Shown piece by piece: positions 25,620 to 34,300 of a DNA stretch of 64,000 bases. How positions within the stretch are numbered: the first letter of the stretch is position 1; each line of letters begins with the position of its first letter. A program made the translations under genes and the position numbers. The notes below the pieces were generated by a model. That model was not told the DNA's origin, made no database searches, and saw only the letters and a list, made by a program, of their open reading frames with translations. The stretch is taken from positions 1-64,000 of the forward strand of contig JADJXA010000026.1 of the NCBI GenBank assembly GCA_016716065.1. Direction: 5' to 3'. Source of the DNA: Candidatus Leptovillus gracilis (GTDB lineage: Bacteria; Chloroflexota; Anaerolineae; Promineifilales; Promineifilaceae).

Positions 25620-26475
25620 TGTGGTAGCTTTGCGTCTCATCAAGTCAGGTCTGCACCCGGTTCTCGTGGGCAGCGAAGGAGATGACCTGAAACGGCCGTT
25701 GCTGAAAGGCTGGCAAACGGCCGTTTACACAACGGCAGACGTCAGCATATGGCCGCCTCGCAACAACATCGGCATTCGCTGCGGGTTGCAGCGAGACGGT
25801 CGTGCTTTGATCGTGTTCGATTTCGACGAAGAAGCCCGGCGTAACCTCCCTGCCTGGTGTGAGCAGATGAGCGGTGGAGAAACTCCACTTGGGCTGCGCC
25901 AGCCGCTGGTCAGTGTCACCAGTGGGCGTGGCTGCCACGTCTACTTCTACACCATAGAGGCCCATCCTGGTCGCACATTGGCCGGACGTTATGACCCAAT
26001 GCCGGACGCGCCCCACGACCGTAAACGGCTGGTCAGATTCATTGAGACATTGGGAAACGGCCGTCAGGTTGTCTCGGCCGGCAGTCGATACCCCGGCGGC
26101 CAACGCTACCGGTTTAGCCGCGGGACTCGTTATGAAGATGTTCCCACCTTGACGACAGAGCAGGTCCAGGCATTGGTGGCCCTCAGTAGAAGGTTTGACG
26201 AGCGGCCGACGCAGCCGGAACGCCGCCCGGCGGCGTGGCCGAGGAGACTCAATGGAGAGTTTAGCGGCGTACAAAACTGCCTGGATTATGCCCGCCGTAC
26301 CATCGGCGCCTCCAAACAGGTGGGAAGAAACGGCGACATCCGGTTTCTGGGGCAGGGTGGACTGTTGGTAACGGGCGACGGCTGTGGCTGGTATTCGTTC
26401 GGTAACGAGACTGGCGGCGGCCTGGCCGAACGGATCACCTGGCATCAAGGGCAGGTGGGGGAGGGGGCATGTTAG
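25606..26475 (+). CDS. bifunctional primase/polymerase (prim-pol) domain protein
   Basis: 289 residues. Prim-pol motifs appear in order: LIVFDFDE near 67 (metal-binding acidic residues), GRGCHVYF near 107 (basic/His motif) and VSAGSRYPGGQRYRF near 155. The archaeo-eukaryotic primase family synthesises primers, often on plasmids and phages. There is no helicase domain, and the C-terminal third (LGQGGLLVTGDGCGWYSF) is unassigned. A primase inside a conjugation operon could prime the transferred strand in the recipient (inference). It overlaps genes on both sides. Confidence 0.8.
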   Translation: MSPVNVVALRLIKSGLHPVLVGSEGDDLKRPLLKGWQTAVYTTADVSIWPPRNNIGIRCGLQRDGRALIVFDFDEEARRNLPAWCEQMSGGETPLGLRQPLVSVTSGRGCHVYFYTIEAHPGRTLAGRYDPMPDAPHDRKRLVRFIETLGNGRQVVSAGSRYPGGQRYRFSRGTRYEDVPTLTTEQVQALVALSRRFDERPTQPERRPAAWPRRLNGEFSGVQNCLDYARRTIGASKQVGRNGDIRFLGQGGLLVTGDGCGWYSFGNETGGGLAERITWHQGQVGEGAC

Positions 26476-26606
26476 AAGCCGTTATCGTCATCGGTGTGGT
26501 CGTCATCCTGGGCATCCTGTTCTGGCCGCGGCGCAGCCCCTATGTACGCAATGTGACCAGCAATCGTAACGGGCTGCCCCGGTGGCGAGATCAAGAGCCG
26601 TATTGA
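26469..26606 (+). CDS. 45-residue single-helix membrane peptide
   Basis: ATG overlaps the prim-pol stop by seven bases. MLEAVIVIGVVVILGILFWP is a transmembrane helix, followed by a basic tail (RRSPYVRNVTSNRNGLPRW). The tight overlap and clean topology support a real gene. It may be a small subunit of the secretion channel. Confidence 0.55.
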   Translation: MLEAVIVIGVVVILGILFWPRRSPYVRNVTSNRNGLPRWRDQEPY

Positions 26607-26623
26607 GAGAGGAAACCAGAGTG

Positions 26624-27316
26624 ATGGACCGGAAACGAATGAAATGGCTGATTCCAATCCTGACAGGTTGGCTCTTTTTGTGGACAGGCGCCGTCCTGGC
26701 GCAGGATACCGCACTGCAAATCCGGCTGCGCGCCAGCGACGGCACGGCCGTTGCCGGGGAGACCGTCATTCTGGAGCGACTGCCGGAAGCGGAACCCTAT
26801 CCCGCCTGCATCACCGATAACCACGGCCAATGCGCCTGGCGGGTGGGGCGGGGACTGTACCAGGTGTTGTTTGCCCGGCCGCTGGACGACATCTCGGCGC
26901 TGGCGGTGGCCGAAGGCGGCCTGCGCGGTTTGGGCGTGACGGTTGGAGATAGCAGCATCACTTACCACTTCACCTTCCACAGCGACGGCCGTGTCTACTT
27001 CGATGCCGCTCCCGAAGCGGCCGTGCCGTCTCCCATCATCCCGGTTGGGGAACTTCTGCATGGCGGTATTGTCCCCACGTCACGCCCGTCAGACAGTGAA
27101 GGCAAACCGGCCGCCGAAACGCCAACACCTGCACCTACCAAAGCCTCTGACGCTACGACCGGTTCCACATCCAGCGGTCCCTGGCGTTTGCTGCTGTTTA
27201 TTGGCGGCGGTCTGGTGATTGGCGGTGGTTTTCACTGGTGGTCACGTCGTCGCCAGCACATCCTCAATCCTCAATCCTCAATCCTCAATCGCAAATCGTC
27301 AATCGGAGTCCCCTGA
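26624..27316 (+). CDS. secreted beta-sandwich protein with C-terminal membrane helix
   Basis: 230 residues from ATG 26624 behind GAGAGGAA. A Sec signal (IPILTGWLFLWTGAVLAQ) is followed by an Ig-like/carboxypeptidase-regulatory-type domain (LRASDGTAVAGETVILERLP, CAWRVGRGLYQVLFARP), a Pro/Thr linker and a C-terminal helix (LLLFIGGGLVIGGGF). The last 20 residues are encoded by a CCTCAAT stutter repeat and are probably not functional. Its stop shares a base with the next start (TGATG). It is likely an envelope component of the transfer apparatus. Confidence 0.65.
   Translation: MDRKRMKWLIPILTGWLFLWTGAVLAQDTALQIRLRASDGTAVAGETVILERLPEAEPYPACITDNHGQCAWRVGRGLYQVLFARPLDDISALAVAEGGLRGLGVTVGDSSITYHFTFHSDGRVYFDAAPEAAVPSPIIPVGELLHGGIVPTSRPSDSEGKPAAETPTPAPTKASDATTGSTSSGPWRLLLFIGGGLVIGGGFHWWSRRRQHILNPQSSILNRKSSIGVP
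27262..27304 (+). repeat. TCCTCAA stutter repeat
   Basis: Units of ATCCTCAATCC and ATCGCAAATCGTCAATC end the 26624 gene and abut the VirB6-like start. Confidence 0.6.
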
Positions 27317-30228
27317 TGCTTGACCCCGGCCGTTATCTCGCGGAAGCCATCTACTTCCTGCAATACACCCTGGCCCAGATCATGTGGGCCATCAACCGGG
27401 CGATCCTCTCTATTGCCATCATTGCTGAAAGCATCAACGCCTGGGTGACGGACAACGTCGGTTACTTCTTGGAACTGCTGGTCAATGCCCTTTCCGCGCC
27501 GCTGGGTGGTATGTTCATCCTGGCACTGACTGCCCTGGGCTTTTGGTATGCCCTGAACAACGTCGTGCCCACCGGCCGTTGGGTAGACCCTAGCAAGCTG
27601 TTTACCTACGGCCTCATCGCCTTTTTCTTCTTTTCTTCACCCATTGTCGTCATTGAGATGATGGAAGATTTACGCCAATCCCTGAACGCCGGAATTGACC
27701 AGGCGCTCATTGACGGCGCGGCTGGTGACATCTTCGCCACCAGCATGAACGGCACAGATCACGGACTGCCGGGCGCGATTCCCGACGTGAATAGCGACAG
27801 CGTCATCGGCAGTTTTGACCTGGTGGCCGCCTTCATGCTGGTGGCCAACATGGACGAATTAGACAGCAGCGAATTTCCGGTAGACTTCGAGGCGGCCTTT
27901 TTCCCCTTTGGCGATCCCACCAGTATCAATCTCAGTGATGAAGCCGACCAGCAGCTGGCCAAGGCGCTGGCCAGCGCCGGGATTGAACGGCTGCTCTTTG
28001 CTTTGGTCGCCATTCCTACGGCCATCGCCGAGCATTTCCTGCGCCTGGCGCTGACCGGCGTGGCCATGTTTCTCTATGCCGGTGTGCCTATCGCCATGCT
28101 CTTCGCCTTTTTCATCTATACCCAGGCGTTTCTGGGCGCGTACCTGCGCCAGTTTATCAACCTGCTCATCGAGACGCTGATGAGCGTCATCATTGTGTCC
28201 ATCATGATTGGCCTGCTGGTGGCCGCCGCCCAGCAGGGGATTGGGCTCTACATTGGGGCCAGCATCATCGCCTTTATTGTCATCTTGTGGCGCATCAAGA
28301 GCGCTATGAAATTGGGCACGGCCGCTTTTGACCTCTTTGGCGGGGCGATGCTCAGCGGCGGGTCGGGCGGTATGGAACTGGCGCGCATGGGAAGGCAGGC
28401 GGTTGTCGGCACGGCGGCGCTGGCCGGCGCGGCTTTGACCGGCGGAGCGACGGTCGCTGCTGGCGGCGCAGTCCTTGCTTCCGCCGCTGCAGTACGAGCA
28501 GATGGCAATCAGAATGGCGCTTATCTGGGGACCGACCCGGAGAAAACCGACGGCCGGGTGCGCCAGTTGAAGACCATTGCCGGTTATACCCTGGGGCGGT
28601 CAGAGAGTGTGCGCCACGTCATTGAAAACGCCCATGAAGCCCGTACCCTGGTTCGCAATTTCCGCGATGGGGAGGTGCAGGCCCATGAGCCGGATATGCT
28701 CGACTATATGCGCGCCGGTTCCTCCATGTCCGGCTTTGGCTCCAGCCCCTGGCTGGCGATGCGCACATCGCCGTCACTGCGGGCAGCGTTTGACCAGATT
28801 GGGGGCAGCCGTCCCAGCGCCCGCGACGCTGCTTTTGATGGCGACGGCGATCCGGTCGTCCTGTCCGGCGTGGCGCCGGGACGGAGCGGTCACGGAAACG
28901 GCCGTTCTGTGTCCGGCCAATACGGCAGCACCGCGCCGGAGGATGACAGCACCGCCCGCTTGTGGCAAGACGAGCCGGCGACGCCGCGCCAACTGGCCAC
29001 TCTGCGCCGGTCAGGTATTGAAGTGACCGATACCTTCAGCCGGGGTCAGGCCAGCGACCTGATCGCCCAGGTGAGAAATCAGCAGAATGGGCTTGCTGAC
29101 AGCGGCGGCCGAGATCCGTTGCCCAACCATGATCTACTCAACCGTTTTGCCAGTCTGGAGCAGGCGCTCCAGCTGCTGACGCAAGCCTTGACCAACCCGG
29201 AAACGGCCGTTCAGTCCATTAGCCGCTCATCTGAGAGAGCGACCAATGGCCCCCTCCCAGATTGGCTGCGCGAGGACGGCGCGGCAGCCCCGGATAGAGA
29301 CAGAGTGGGGGACGTTCATAGCGTCAGCGCCGCGCCGGATCCTGCGACAAGCTCAACTCCCTTGAGCCGCTCAGGACAGGTCCCAGACCGGGACAGCCAG
29401 GAAGATAAACACAAGATTCCCTCCACTGCCGCGTCTGGCGCTGTCCACCGGGAACCGGTGATTCGTTTAGAGCCATATCAGGATGCACGCCGTCAGGTGA
29501 TCCACGACACCCTGGCGCGGCTGGCGGAGCCGCATTCACTGGCCGGTCAGGCAGCCCACAAAACGTTGGTTCACTACACCGGCGCACACAATGCCGCCCT
29601 GATTGAAACGGCCGTCGCGCAGCATTCCGTCACGGCCGTGCAGGCAGCGATGGCGGCGACGGCCGACCGGGTCACCCATTACCGACAGCTAGGGTTGAGC
29701 GACGCCGCGCAGTTGGCGGCTTTTCAAAGCGGAGATGCCACCGCCGCCATTCGCGAAACAAGCGCGACGCTTCTCTCTGATGCGCAGTTGGCCGCTGTGG
29801 CCGACATGGTGTTATTGCCGCAGCGTCGATTGACGCGCGCCGAATTGGTGGCTGTCATCGGCCAGGAAGCGGCCGCCGGCGCAGCCGATGAGCAAGCCGT
29901 CGCCCAAGCCATTGGGATGGGGCCGGCAGTGGTCGCCTCTGGTTTTGGCGGGCAGACCGGCAACGTGCGCGGTGTGCTGGCCGGGGCGCAGGCGATGGAG
30001 CTGTCACCCGCGGAGCTGGCGCGCCTGGCGGAGATGATTCAGGACGGCTTGCGTGATGTGGTGCAGGCGGAATTGGTGGGTCGTGGGTATCCGGCGACCC
30101 AGGTGTATACCTTTATCAGCGATATGGCGGCCTTGCCCGATTTGCTGGTGGCGCCTCAGACCACGGCTGTGGCCCCAAAGAGTGTTGGTCCAACGGTTGT
30201 TGAGGGCCAACAGCCCCTGGAAGAATAG
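27316..30228 (+). CDS. VirB6/TrbL-like polytopic inner-membrane channel protein
   Basis: 970 residues. Residues 1-370 hold about six membrane helices (FILALTALGFWYALNNVV, LFTYGLIAFFFFSSPIVVI, MFLYAGVPIAMLFAFFIYTQ, LMSVIIVSIMIGLLVAAA, IGASIIAFIVILWRIKSA). A Gly/Ala-rich stretch and a long soluble C-terminal half with Gln/Ala-rich helices follow. This is the layout of VirB6/TrbL proteins with extended C-termini. VirB6 forms the inner-membrane part of the T4SS channel. It stands upstream of the VirB2-, VirB3- and VirB4-like genes. The TGATG start overlap indicates coupling. The family call is by topology and context. Confidence 0.65.
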   Translation: MLDPGRYLAEAIYFLQYTLAQIMWAINRAILSIAIIAESINAWVTDNVGYFLELLVNALSAPLGGMFILALTALGFWYALNNVVPTGRWVDPSKLFTYGLIAFFFFSSPIVVIEMMEDLRQSLNAGIDQALIDGAAGDIFATSMNGTDHGLPGAIPDVNSDSVIGSFDLVAAFMLVANMDELDSSEFPVDFEAAFFPFGDPTSINLSDEADQQLAKALASAGIERLLFALVAIPTAIAEHFLRLALTGVAMFLYAGVPIAMLFAFFIYTQAFLGAYLRQFINLLIETLMSVIIVSIMIGLLVAAAQQGIGLYIGASIIAFIVILWRIKSAMKLGTAAFDLFGGAMLSGGSGGMELARMGRQAVVGTAALAGAALTGGATVAAGGAVLASAAAVRADGNQNGAYLGTDPEKTDGRVRQLKTIAGYTLGRSESVRHVIENAHEARTLVRNFRDGEVQAHEPDMLDYMRAGSSMSGFGSSPWLAMRTSPSLRAAFDQIGGSRPSARDAAFDGDGDPVVLSGVAPGRSGHGNGRSVSGQYGSTAPEDDSTARLWQDEPATPRQLATLRRSGIEVTDTFSRGQASDLIAQVRNQQNGLADSGGRDPLPNHDLLNRFASLEQALQLLTQALTNPETAVQSISRSSERATNGPLPDWLREDGAAAPDRDRVGDVHSVSAAPDPATSSTPLSRSGQVPDRDSQEDKHKIPSTAASGAVHREPVIRLEPYQDARRQVIHDTLARLAEPHSLAGQAAHKTLVHYTGAHNAALIETAVAQHSVTAVQAAMAATADRVTHYRQLGLSDAAQLAAFQSGDATAAIRETSATLLSDAQLAAVADMVLLPQRRLTRAELVAVIGQEAAAGAADEQAVAQAIGMGPAVVASGFGGQTGNVRGVLAGAQAMELSPAELARLAEMIQDGLRDVVQAELVGRGYPATQVYTFISDMAALPDLLVAPQTTAVAPKSVGPTVVEGQQPLEE

Positions 30229-30237
30229 GAGAAGAAG

Positions 30238-31674
30238 ATGCTCAAGAAACGCTGGCTTTTTATCACTTTCCTCAGCTTCGTCGCCCTGTTACTCATCTTT
30301 GTCGCGACGGGCACCACGCAGGCGCAGGCTGGCGGGCAAAATCCAACGCCCATCGTCATCACCTTGACCCCACCTCAGTCACCCACGCCGGACGAACAGG
30401 CAACGGCCGTGCCCAGCCCCACCGGTGAAAGCTCGCTGCCCCCGGATCGTTTTGAACCTAACAATGACGCCGCCAGCGCCACGGTCGTTGGCCTGCAAAC
30501 GGAACCGGGCCTGACCTTGAGCGGCGACGACGTGGACACTTTCACCGGTTATCTCAAGGCTGGGCAAATGGTCAGCATTCAGACCACCGTCTACGATGGC
30601 CTGGACACCCGGCTCAAACTTTTTTGGAATGGGCAACTGCTGGCCGAAAATGATGATCGTTCGCTTGTGGATGTCGGCTCGCAGATTGTATTTACGGCTC
30701 CGGCAGACGGTTGGTACGTGGCTCTGGTGGAGAAAGCAACGGTCTATAACGGCCGTTACGATCTGACCATCTCGCTCGTGGAACCAACGGCGACAGCCAC
30801 CCCCTGGCCTACAGCGACACCTTCACCGACAGTCACGCTGCCGCCTTCGCCAACGCCCGTCATCCAGCCCGACCTGGCCGAACCCAACAACACGCCGCAA
30901 ACAGCCTGGCCAGTCACCCCAGGCCAGCGCAGCGCCTATACGGTGGGCGCGGGCGACGTGGACTACTTTACCTTCATCGCCAAAGCGGGAAGCCGCTACA
31001 CCTGCGAGACGGTGACCGACCGGGTAGACACCCTGATGACGGTGGTGGGCGTCTCTGGCGTCATCGGCGTCAACGACGACCGGGGCGTGGGCCGCGTCGA
31101 TTCCTATCTGGCCTGGGAGTCGGCGGCGGAACAACCGGTCATCATTCAAGTAGAAGCGCGGGGCGGCAGCTTTGGCCCGTATGAATTTGTCTGCCAGCCA
31201 GCGGCACCGGCAATTGCGCCGCCCGCAATGTCTGCCGCGCCCCGTCCACCCGTCGCCGCACCGCTGACCACAACAGCGGCCACCACCACCACCGGCCATA
31301 TCTCGTTGACCGTGCAGTATGTGGGGCGGGTCCAGCCGTCAACCACAGCGTCGGCGACCCGCATTCGTCTGCTGGTCTATTACGACGCCAACAACGACCG
31401 CCAGCCTGGACCCGGCGAAGGCATCGCCAACGTCAGTGTCCTGGCGGTAGATGCCCAGGGGCAGCGGCTGGCCCGTGTCTTCACCAATACCCAGGGAGAA
31501 GCTATTTTTAACCTGACCGGCGAAACCGTCGCCCGCGTTATCGTGCCCTTTGTGCCCGGCTGGTCGGCGCGCGTCCGGGTGGGGGAGGCCAACAACGACA
31601 TCGTCCTCGGACTGCCGGCAGTACGCCTGCCCATCTTCTTGCCCGTGCAAAATCAGGCCACCAGCGAGGAGTAA
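30238..31674 (+). CDS. secreted protein with two PPC-like domains
   Basis: 478 residues. A Sec signal (LFITFLSFVALLLIFVATGT) is followed by a Thr/Pro linker and two bacterial pre-peptidase-C-type beta domains: the first from DRFEPNNDAASATVV (about 78-180), the second from DLAEPNNTPQTAWPV (about 217-320). A carboxypeptidase-regulatory-like segment comes next (IRLLVYYDANNDRQPGPGEG) and the protein ends LPIFLPVQNQ. No protease domain is present. It is probably a surface or envelope component. GAAGAAG precedes the ATG. Confidence 0.7.
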   Translation: MLKKRWLFITFLSFVALLLIFVATGTTQAQAGGQNPTPIVITLTPPQSPTPDEQATAVPSPTGESSLPPDRFEPNNDAASATVVGLQTEPGLTLSGDDVDTFTGYLKAGQMVSIQTTVYDGLDTRLKLFWNGQLLAENDDRSLVDVGSQIVFTAPADGWYVALVEKATVYNGRYDLTISLVEPTATATPWPTATPSPTVTLPPSPTPVIQPDLAEPNNTPQTAWPVTPGQRSAYTVGAGDVDYFTFIAKAGSRYTCETVTDRVDTLMTVVGVSGVIGVNDDRGVGRVDSYLAWESAAEQPVIIQVEARGGSFGPYEFVCQPAAPAIAPPAMSAAPRPPVAAPLTTTAATTTTGHISLTVQYVGRVQPSTTASATRIRLLVYYDANNDRQPGPGEGIANVSVLAVDAQGQRLARVFTNTQGEAIFNLTGETVARVIVPFVPGWSARVRVGEANNDIVLGLPAVRLPIFLPVQNQATSEE

Positions 31675-31677
31675 ACC

Positions 31678-33300
31678 ATGCTTGATTTTGATCTCGAACT
31701 CAACATTGACCAGGAACTTTCTGAAATACCACCGGAATTCCAGGATGCGTTCCGCCAGGCCATGGCGCGGGAGATGGCCGACACGGAGCAGAACCGGACG
31801 GACACCGACATCCTCCATTATTTACGCCAGCGGCGGGACGATTTCAAGCGCGGCGGCTTCATCCGGCCCGACGGCCGTCCTGGCATGGTGACGCTCAATC
31901 CGGAGACGATGTACGAACAGGCGCTGCCGCAGTTGGCCCAAAGCAGCCTGGGCGAGCCGGACAACACGGCCGAGCGACGGCGCACACTCGTTAAGATTGC
32001 CGTTTTTGTGGGGGTGGCGCTGCTGTTTGTTTTTTTCGTCTTTCGCGGCCGCACCCAACGGGAAGCGGCCCAAACCGTCACCGCGGCAGCAGCCCCGGCG
32101 ACCGCCGCCGGAGCGAATGGTACAGCCACGCCGGCCATGCCGCTGCCGGAAATCACCGGCGTTGAGGATTCCTTGCAAACCATCGGCAGCCTGGGCGGCG
32201 CTTTGACCATTGGCCGCCCCAGCGCCATCGAAATCACCTACAGCCGGACGGCAGAAACCATCGCCCTGCCCATTGATCCCAGCAAACCGACGCCCAAAGG
32301 GGAGATGCGCTACAACGCCGCCACGATGCTGTCAGACAACCCGGTGGCCGTCTGGCTCTTTGGCGCCGTGCTCAATTACGCCATTGGCATCCCCGACAGC
32401 CTGGTGCGCAACCTGGCGCCGGGCGACCGAATTGTCCTCAGCACCGATACGGGCGCGTCCCTCCGTTTTGTCGTCGCCGAGACGTGGCAAGGCGCCAACT
32501 ATGAGGCCGGCCGTCTGCTGTCTCAGAACCGGCTGGGCCTGACCTTGTTTGCCCTGCCGGCCGGCGCTGAAGACGACGTGTCGTTTGCCTTTGCTAACTA
32601 TGACATAACCAGCGAAGAGGGGCAGGAGCAGCGCACGTATGAACTTGAAGAGCAGATTTCTTTACCGGGTGGGGGAAGTTTGCGGGTAACGACTGTGCAG
32701 TTCAACCATGAGACTAGCGGCGATATTCGTATAGCCGTCGAGGGTAAAAGTGAAAGCATCCCTGCCAGCCAGAGCCTCATGCTCACGCTGGCGGCACAAA
32801 ATGGACAGACAACGGCCGTGCCGCTGACGCCTGACGAGAGCGGCAACTGGCAGGCCAGCTTTACCCTGCCTGATGAGATCTCCGGCCTGCCGTTGTTGGC
32901 CGAAGTGCGGGCGCTGCCGGCGGGCAGCCTGGCGGTCGTGGGGTTGGGCGAAACACCCCATTTGTGGAAGCAGCTAGAAATTGGTATTTCCGGGACCTGG
33001 TGGGATGAGGCGCAGCGGCAAGTTGTGTTGACGGCCGTTATCACCCATACCGGCATAGGGGATGTGTACCCAGGTCCCGATTTTATTCAAATAAGTCACG
33101 AAGGAGGTGATGCGTATGAAACTAATGGGCAGGCCACGTCCAGCCTGCCGGGGCAGCGATTGCCCACTTTGATCCACCCGGGAGAAACGGTGGACCTGAC
33201 CGTGACGTTTCTCCCCCAGGCGCCATCGGTGCGTGTTCAAATCGGCGCTGACTTATGGGAGATAACGGGCATTCCTACCGGGATGTCTTCTCACCCATAA
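31678..33300 (+). CDS. membrane protein with a catalytically dead sortase-like domain
   Basis: 540 residues. An acidic cytoplasmic N-terminus is followed by one membrane helix (IAVFVGVALLFVFFVF, about 108-124) and an exported part. Residues 175-310 follow the sortase order: ALTIGRPSAIEI, VWLFGAVLNYAIGIPDSLV, RNLAPGDRIVLSTDTGASLR, then RLGLTLFALPAG. In sortases the last block is LTLxTC; here Cys is Ala, and the expected His is missing, so no transpeptidation is likely. The remainder is beta-rich (DUF4352-like strands). The position fits a VirB8/VirB10-type bitopic scaffold. The sortase relation is inference. Confidence 0.6.
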   Translation: MLDFDLELNIDQELSEIPPEFQDAFRQAMAREMADTEQNRTDTDILHYLRQRRDDFKRGGFIRPDGRPGMVTLNPETMYEQALPQLAQSSLGEPDNTAERRRTLVKIAVFVGVALLFVFFVFRGRTQREAAQTVTAAAAPATAAGANGTATPAMPLPEITGVEDSLQTIGSLGGALTIGRPSAIEITYSRTAETIALPIDPSKPTPKGEMRYNAATMLSDNPVAVWLFGAVLNYAIGIPDSLVRNLAPGDRIVLSTDTGASLRFVVAETWQGANYEAGRLLSQNRLGLTLFALPAGAEDDVSFAFANYDITSEEGQEQRTYELEEQISLPGGGSLRVTTVQFNHETSGDIRIAVEGKSESIPASQSLMLTLAAQNGQTTAVPLTPDESGNWQASFTLPDEISGLPLLAEVRALPAGSLAVVGLGETPHLWKQLEIGISGTWWDEAQRQVVLTAVITHTGIGDVYPGPDFIQISHEGGDAYETNGQATSSLPGQRLPTLIHPGETVDLTVTFLPQAPSVRVQIGADLWEITGIPTGMSSHP

Positions 33301-33310
33301 GCCAGCAACC

Positions 33311-33355
33311 CGCGAATGGTGGGTCGTAGATTCGCCGTCTCACCCACCATTCGCG
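33311..33355. promoter_or_regulatory. 14-bp hairpin upstream of the pilin-like gene
   Basis: CGCGAATGGTGGGT and ACCCACCATTCGCG are perfect 14-base arms around a 17-base loop; no T-run follows. A second large hairpin lies directly after the next gene (33842-33897). Together they could set mRNA stability around it. Confidence 0.55.
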
Positions 33356-33390
33356 TATCTCAATTCAACCCATTATAGGAGAGTGACGCG

Positions 33391-33828
33391 ATGTTGCCTA
33401 TGCAACCAGAAAAAGAACATCCAATGACGGGCAGCTTGTCTGCCACCCCTCTGAGAACCGGCCATTGCACAAATCGTCTGCGCTGGCCTCGGCCGGCGCA
33501 GAGCGCCCTGCCGTTTGTTCTGTTGCTGACCGTCCTGGCCGCCTGCGCTCCTGGTGAAGCGCCTCCGGCGGCCATCTGTGACACGTATGATCGGGCGCTG
33601 TTTACCACACAACTCATGGGTGGCGCAGCCGTGCTGCTCGGCCTGGCAGTGCTTGGTTTTCGCAAGAACCTGACGGCGATTTTGCCTTCGCAAGGCGCGC
33701 AAATTGGGGCCGTCGCCGGGTCTGTCGGTTTGGGACTTATCTTACTGGCTTTCTCCACCGACATTGGCAACCAGATTTTGACAGGCTTTGCCATCGAAAG
33801 CCTCTATACCCTTTGCGGGCTTGGCTAA
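33391..33828 (+). CDS. VirB2/TrbC-like pilin candidate
   Basis: 145 residues from an ATG behind AGGAG. A long N-terminal signal (ALPFVLLLTVLAACAPG, also a possible lipobox) is followed by two hydrophobic helices (FTTQLMGGAAVLLGLAVLGF and IGAVAGSVGLGLILLAFST) separated by a basic loop (RKNLTAILP). Short two-helix proteins directly before VirB3 and VirB4 are typically VirB2 pilins. The flanking hairpins fit the high, separate expression that pilin genes need. The call rests on topology and order. Confidence 0.6.
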   Translation: MLPMQPEKEHPMTGSLSATPLRTGHCTNRLRWPRPAQSALPFVLLLTVLAACAPGEAPPAAICDTYDRALFTTQLMGGAAVLLGLAVLGFRKNLTAILPSQGAQIGAVAGSVGLGLILLAFSTDIGNQILTGFAIESLYTLCGLG

Positions 33829-33841
33829 AGCTGGGAGCAGA

Positions 33842-33897
33842 GGGGCAGGGGAGCCGGGGGATGAAGGGTCTCCGCCGCCCCCTTGCTCCCCTGCCCC
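33842..33897. promoter_or_regulatory. 13-bp hairpin downstream of the pilin-like gene
   Basis: GGGGCAGGGGAGC and GCTCCCCTGCCCC pair perfectly, with an inner GGGGG/CCCCC pairing. No T-run follows, so it is more likely an mRNA-stabilising or processing structure than a terminator. Confidence 0.55.
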
Positions 33898-33922
33898 CGC
33901 GCAAAAAAGGAGAACTGTGCCA

Positions 33923-34288
33923 ATGTTCAGTGTGACGCATTTCCGTTCCGAATTCATCTATCAAGGGCAGGCCACGATTATCAGAAAGGTGACTATGACC
34001 CAATTCATGCTGGTAATTATCCTGACGGCTATGGGCGTGGGGTTGTTCAATGCCCCCTTCTGGCTGGCGCCGCTGTTTGTCAGCGCCGGTTATCTAGCCG
34101 GGTACACCCATAATGGCGAGATTGTGTTGAAGCGTGTTGTCGCCTATCTCGTGGTCTGGGGCCGGAACCTGGTCGGCTCGCCGCAAATCGTCAATATTCA
34201 AGCCGACTGGGACAAAGTGCGTCTCCACGCCGAGCGGCAGCAAATTGGCGGCGCCTTTGCCGCGACTGTGGTTGTAGAACAGCTTTAA
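33923..34288 (+). CDS. VirB3/PrgI-like membrane protein
   Basis: 121 residues; AAGGAG lies ten bases before ATG 33923. After a basic N-terminus (IIRKVTMTQ) come two adjoining helices (FMLVIILTAMGVGLF and FWLAPLFVSAGYLAGY), then a beta/helix tail (VVVWGRNLVGSPQIVNI region). PrgI and VirB3 have this two-helix hairpin and sit directly before virB4, as here (12 bases). They anchor the VirB4 ATPase at the channel. Confidence 0.65.
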   Translation: MFSVTHFRSEFIYQGQATIIRKVTMTQFMLVIILTAMGVGLFNAPFWLAPLFVSAGYLAGYTHNGEIVLKRVVAYLVVWGRNLVGSPQIVNIQADWDKVRLHAERQQIGGAFAATVVVEQL

Positions 34289-34300
34289 GGGAGTGATGCG

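Noticed and set aside
33101..33118. AAGGAGGTGAT followed by ATG inside the sortase-like gene, resembling a full Shine-Dalgarno and start
   Set aside because: The frame from that ATG stops after 18 codons, and the bases are needed to encode the conserved-looking host protein.
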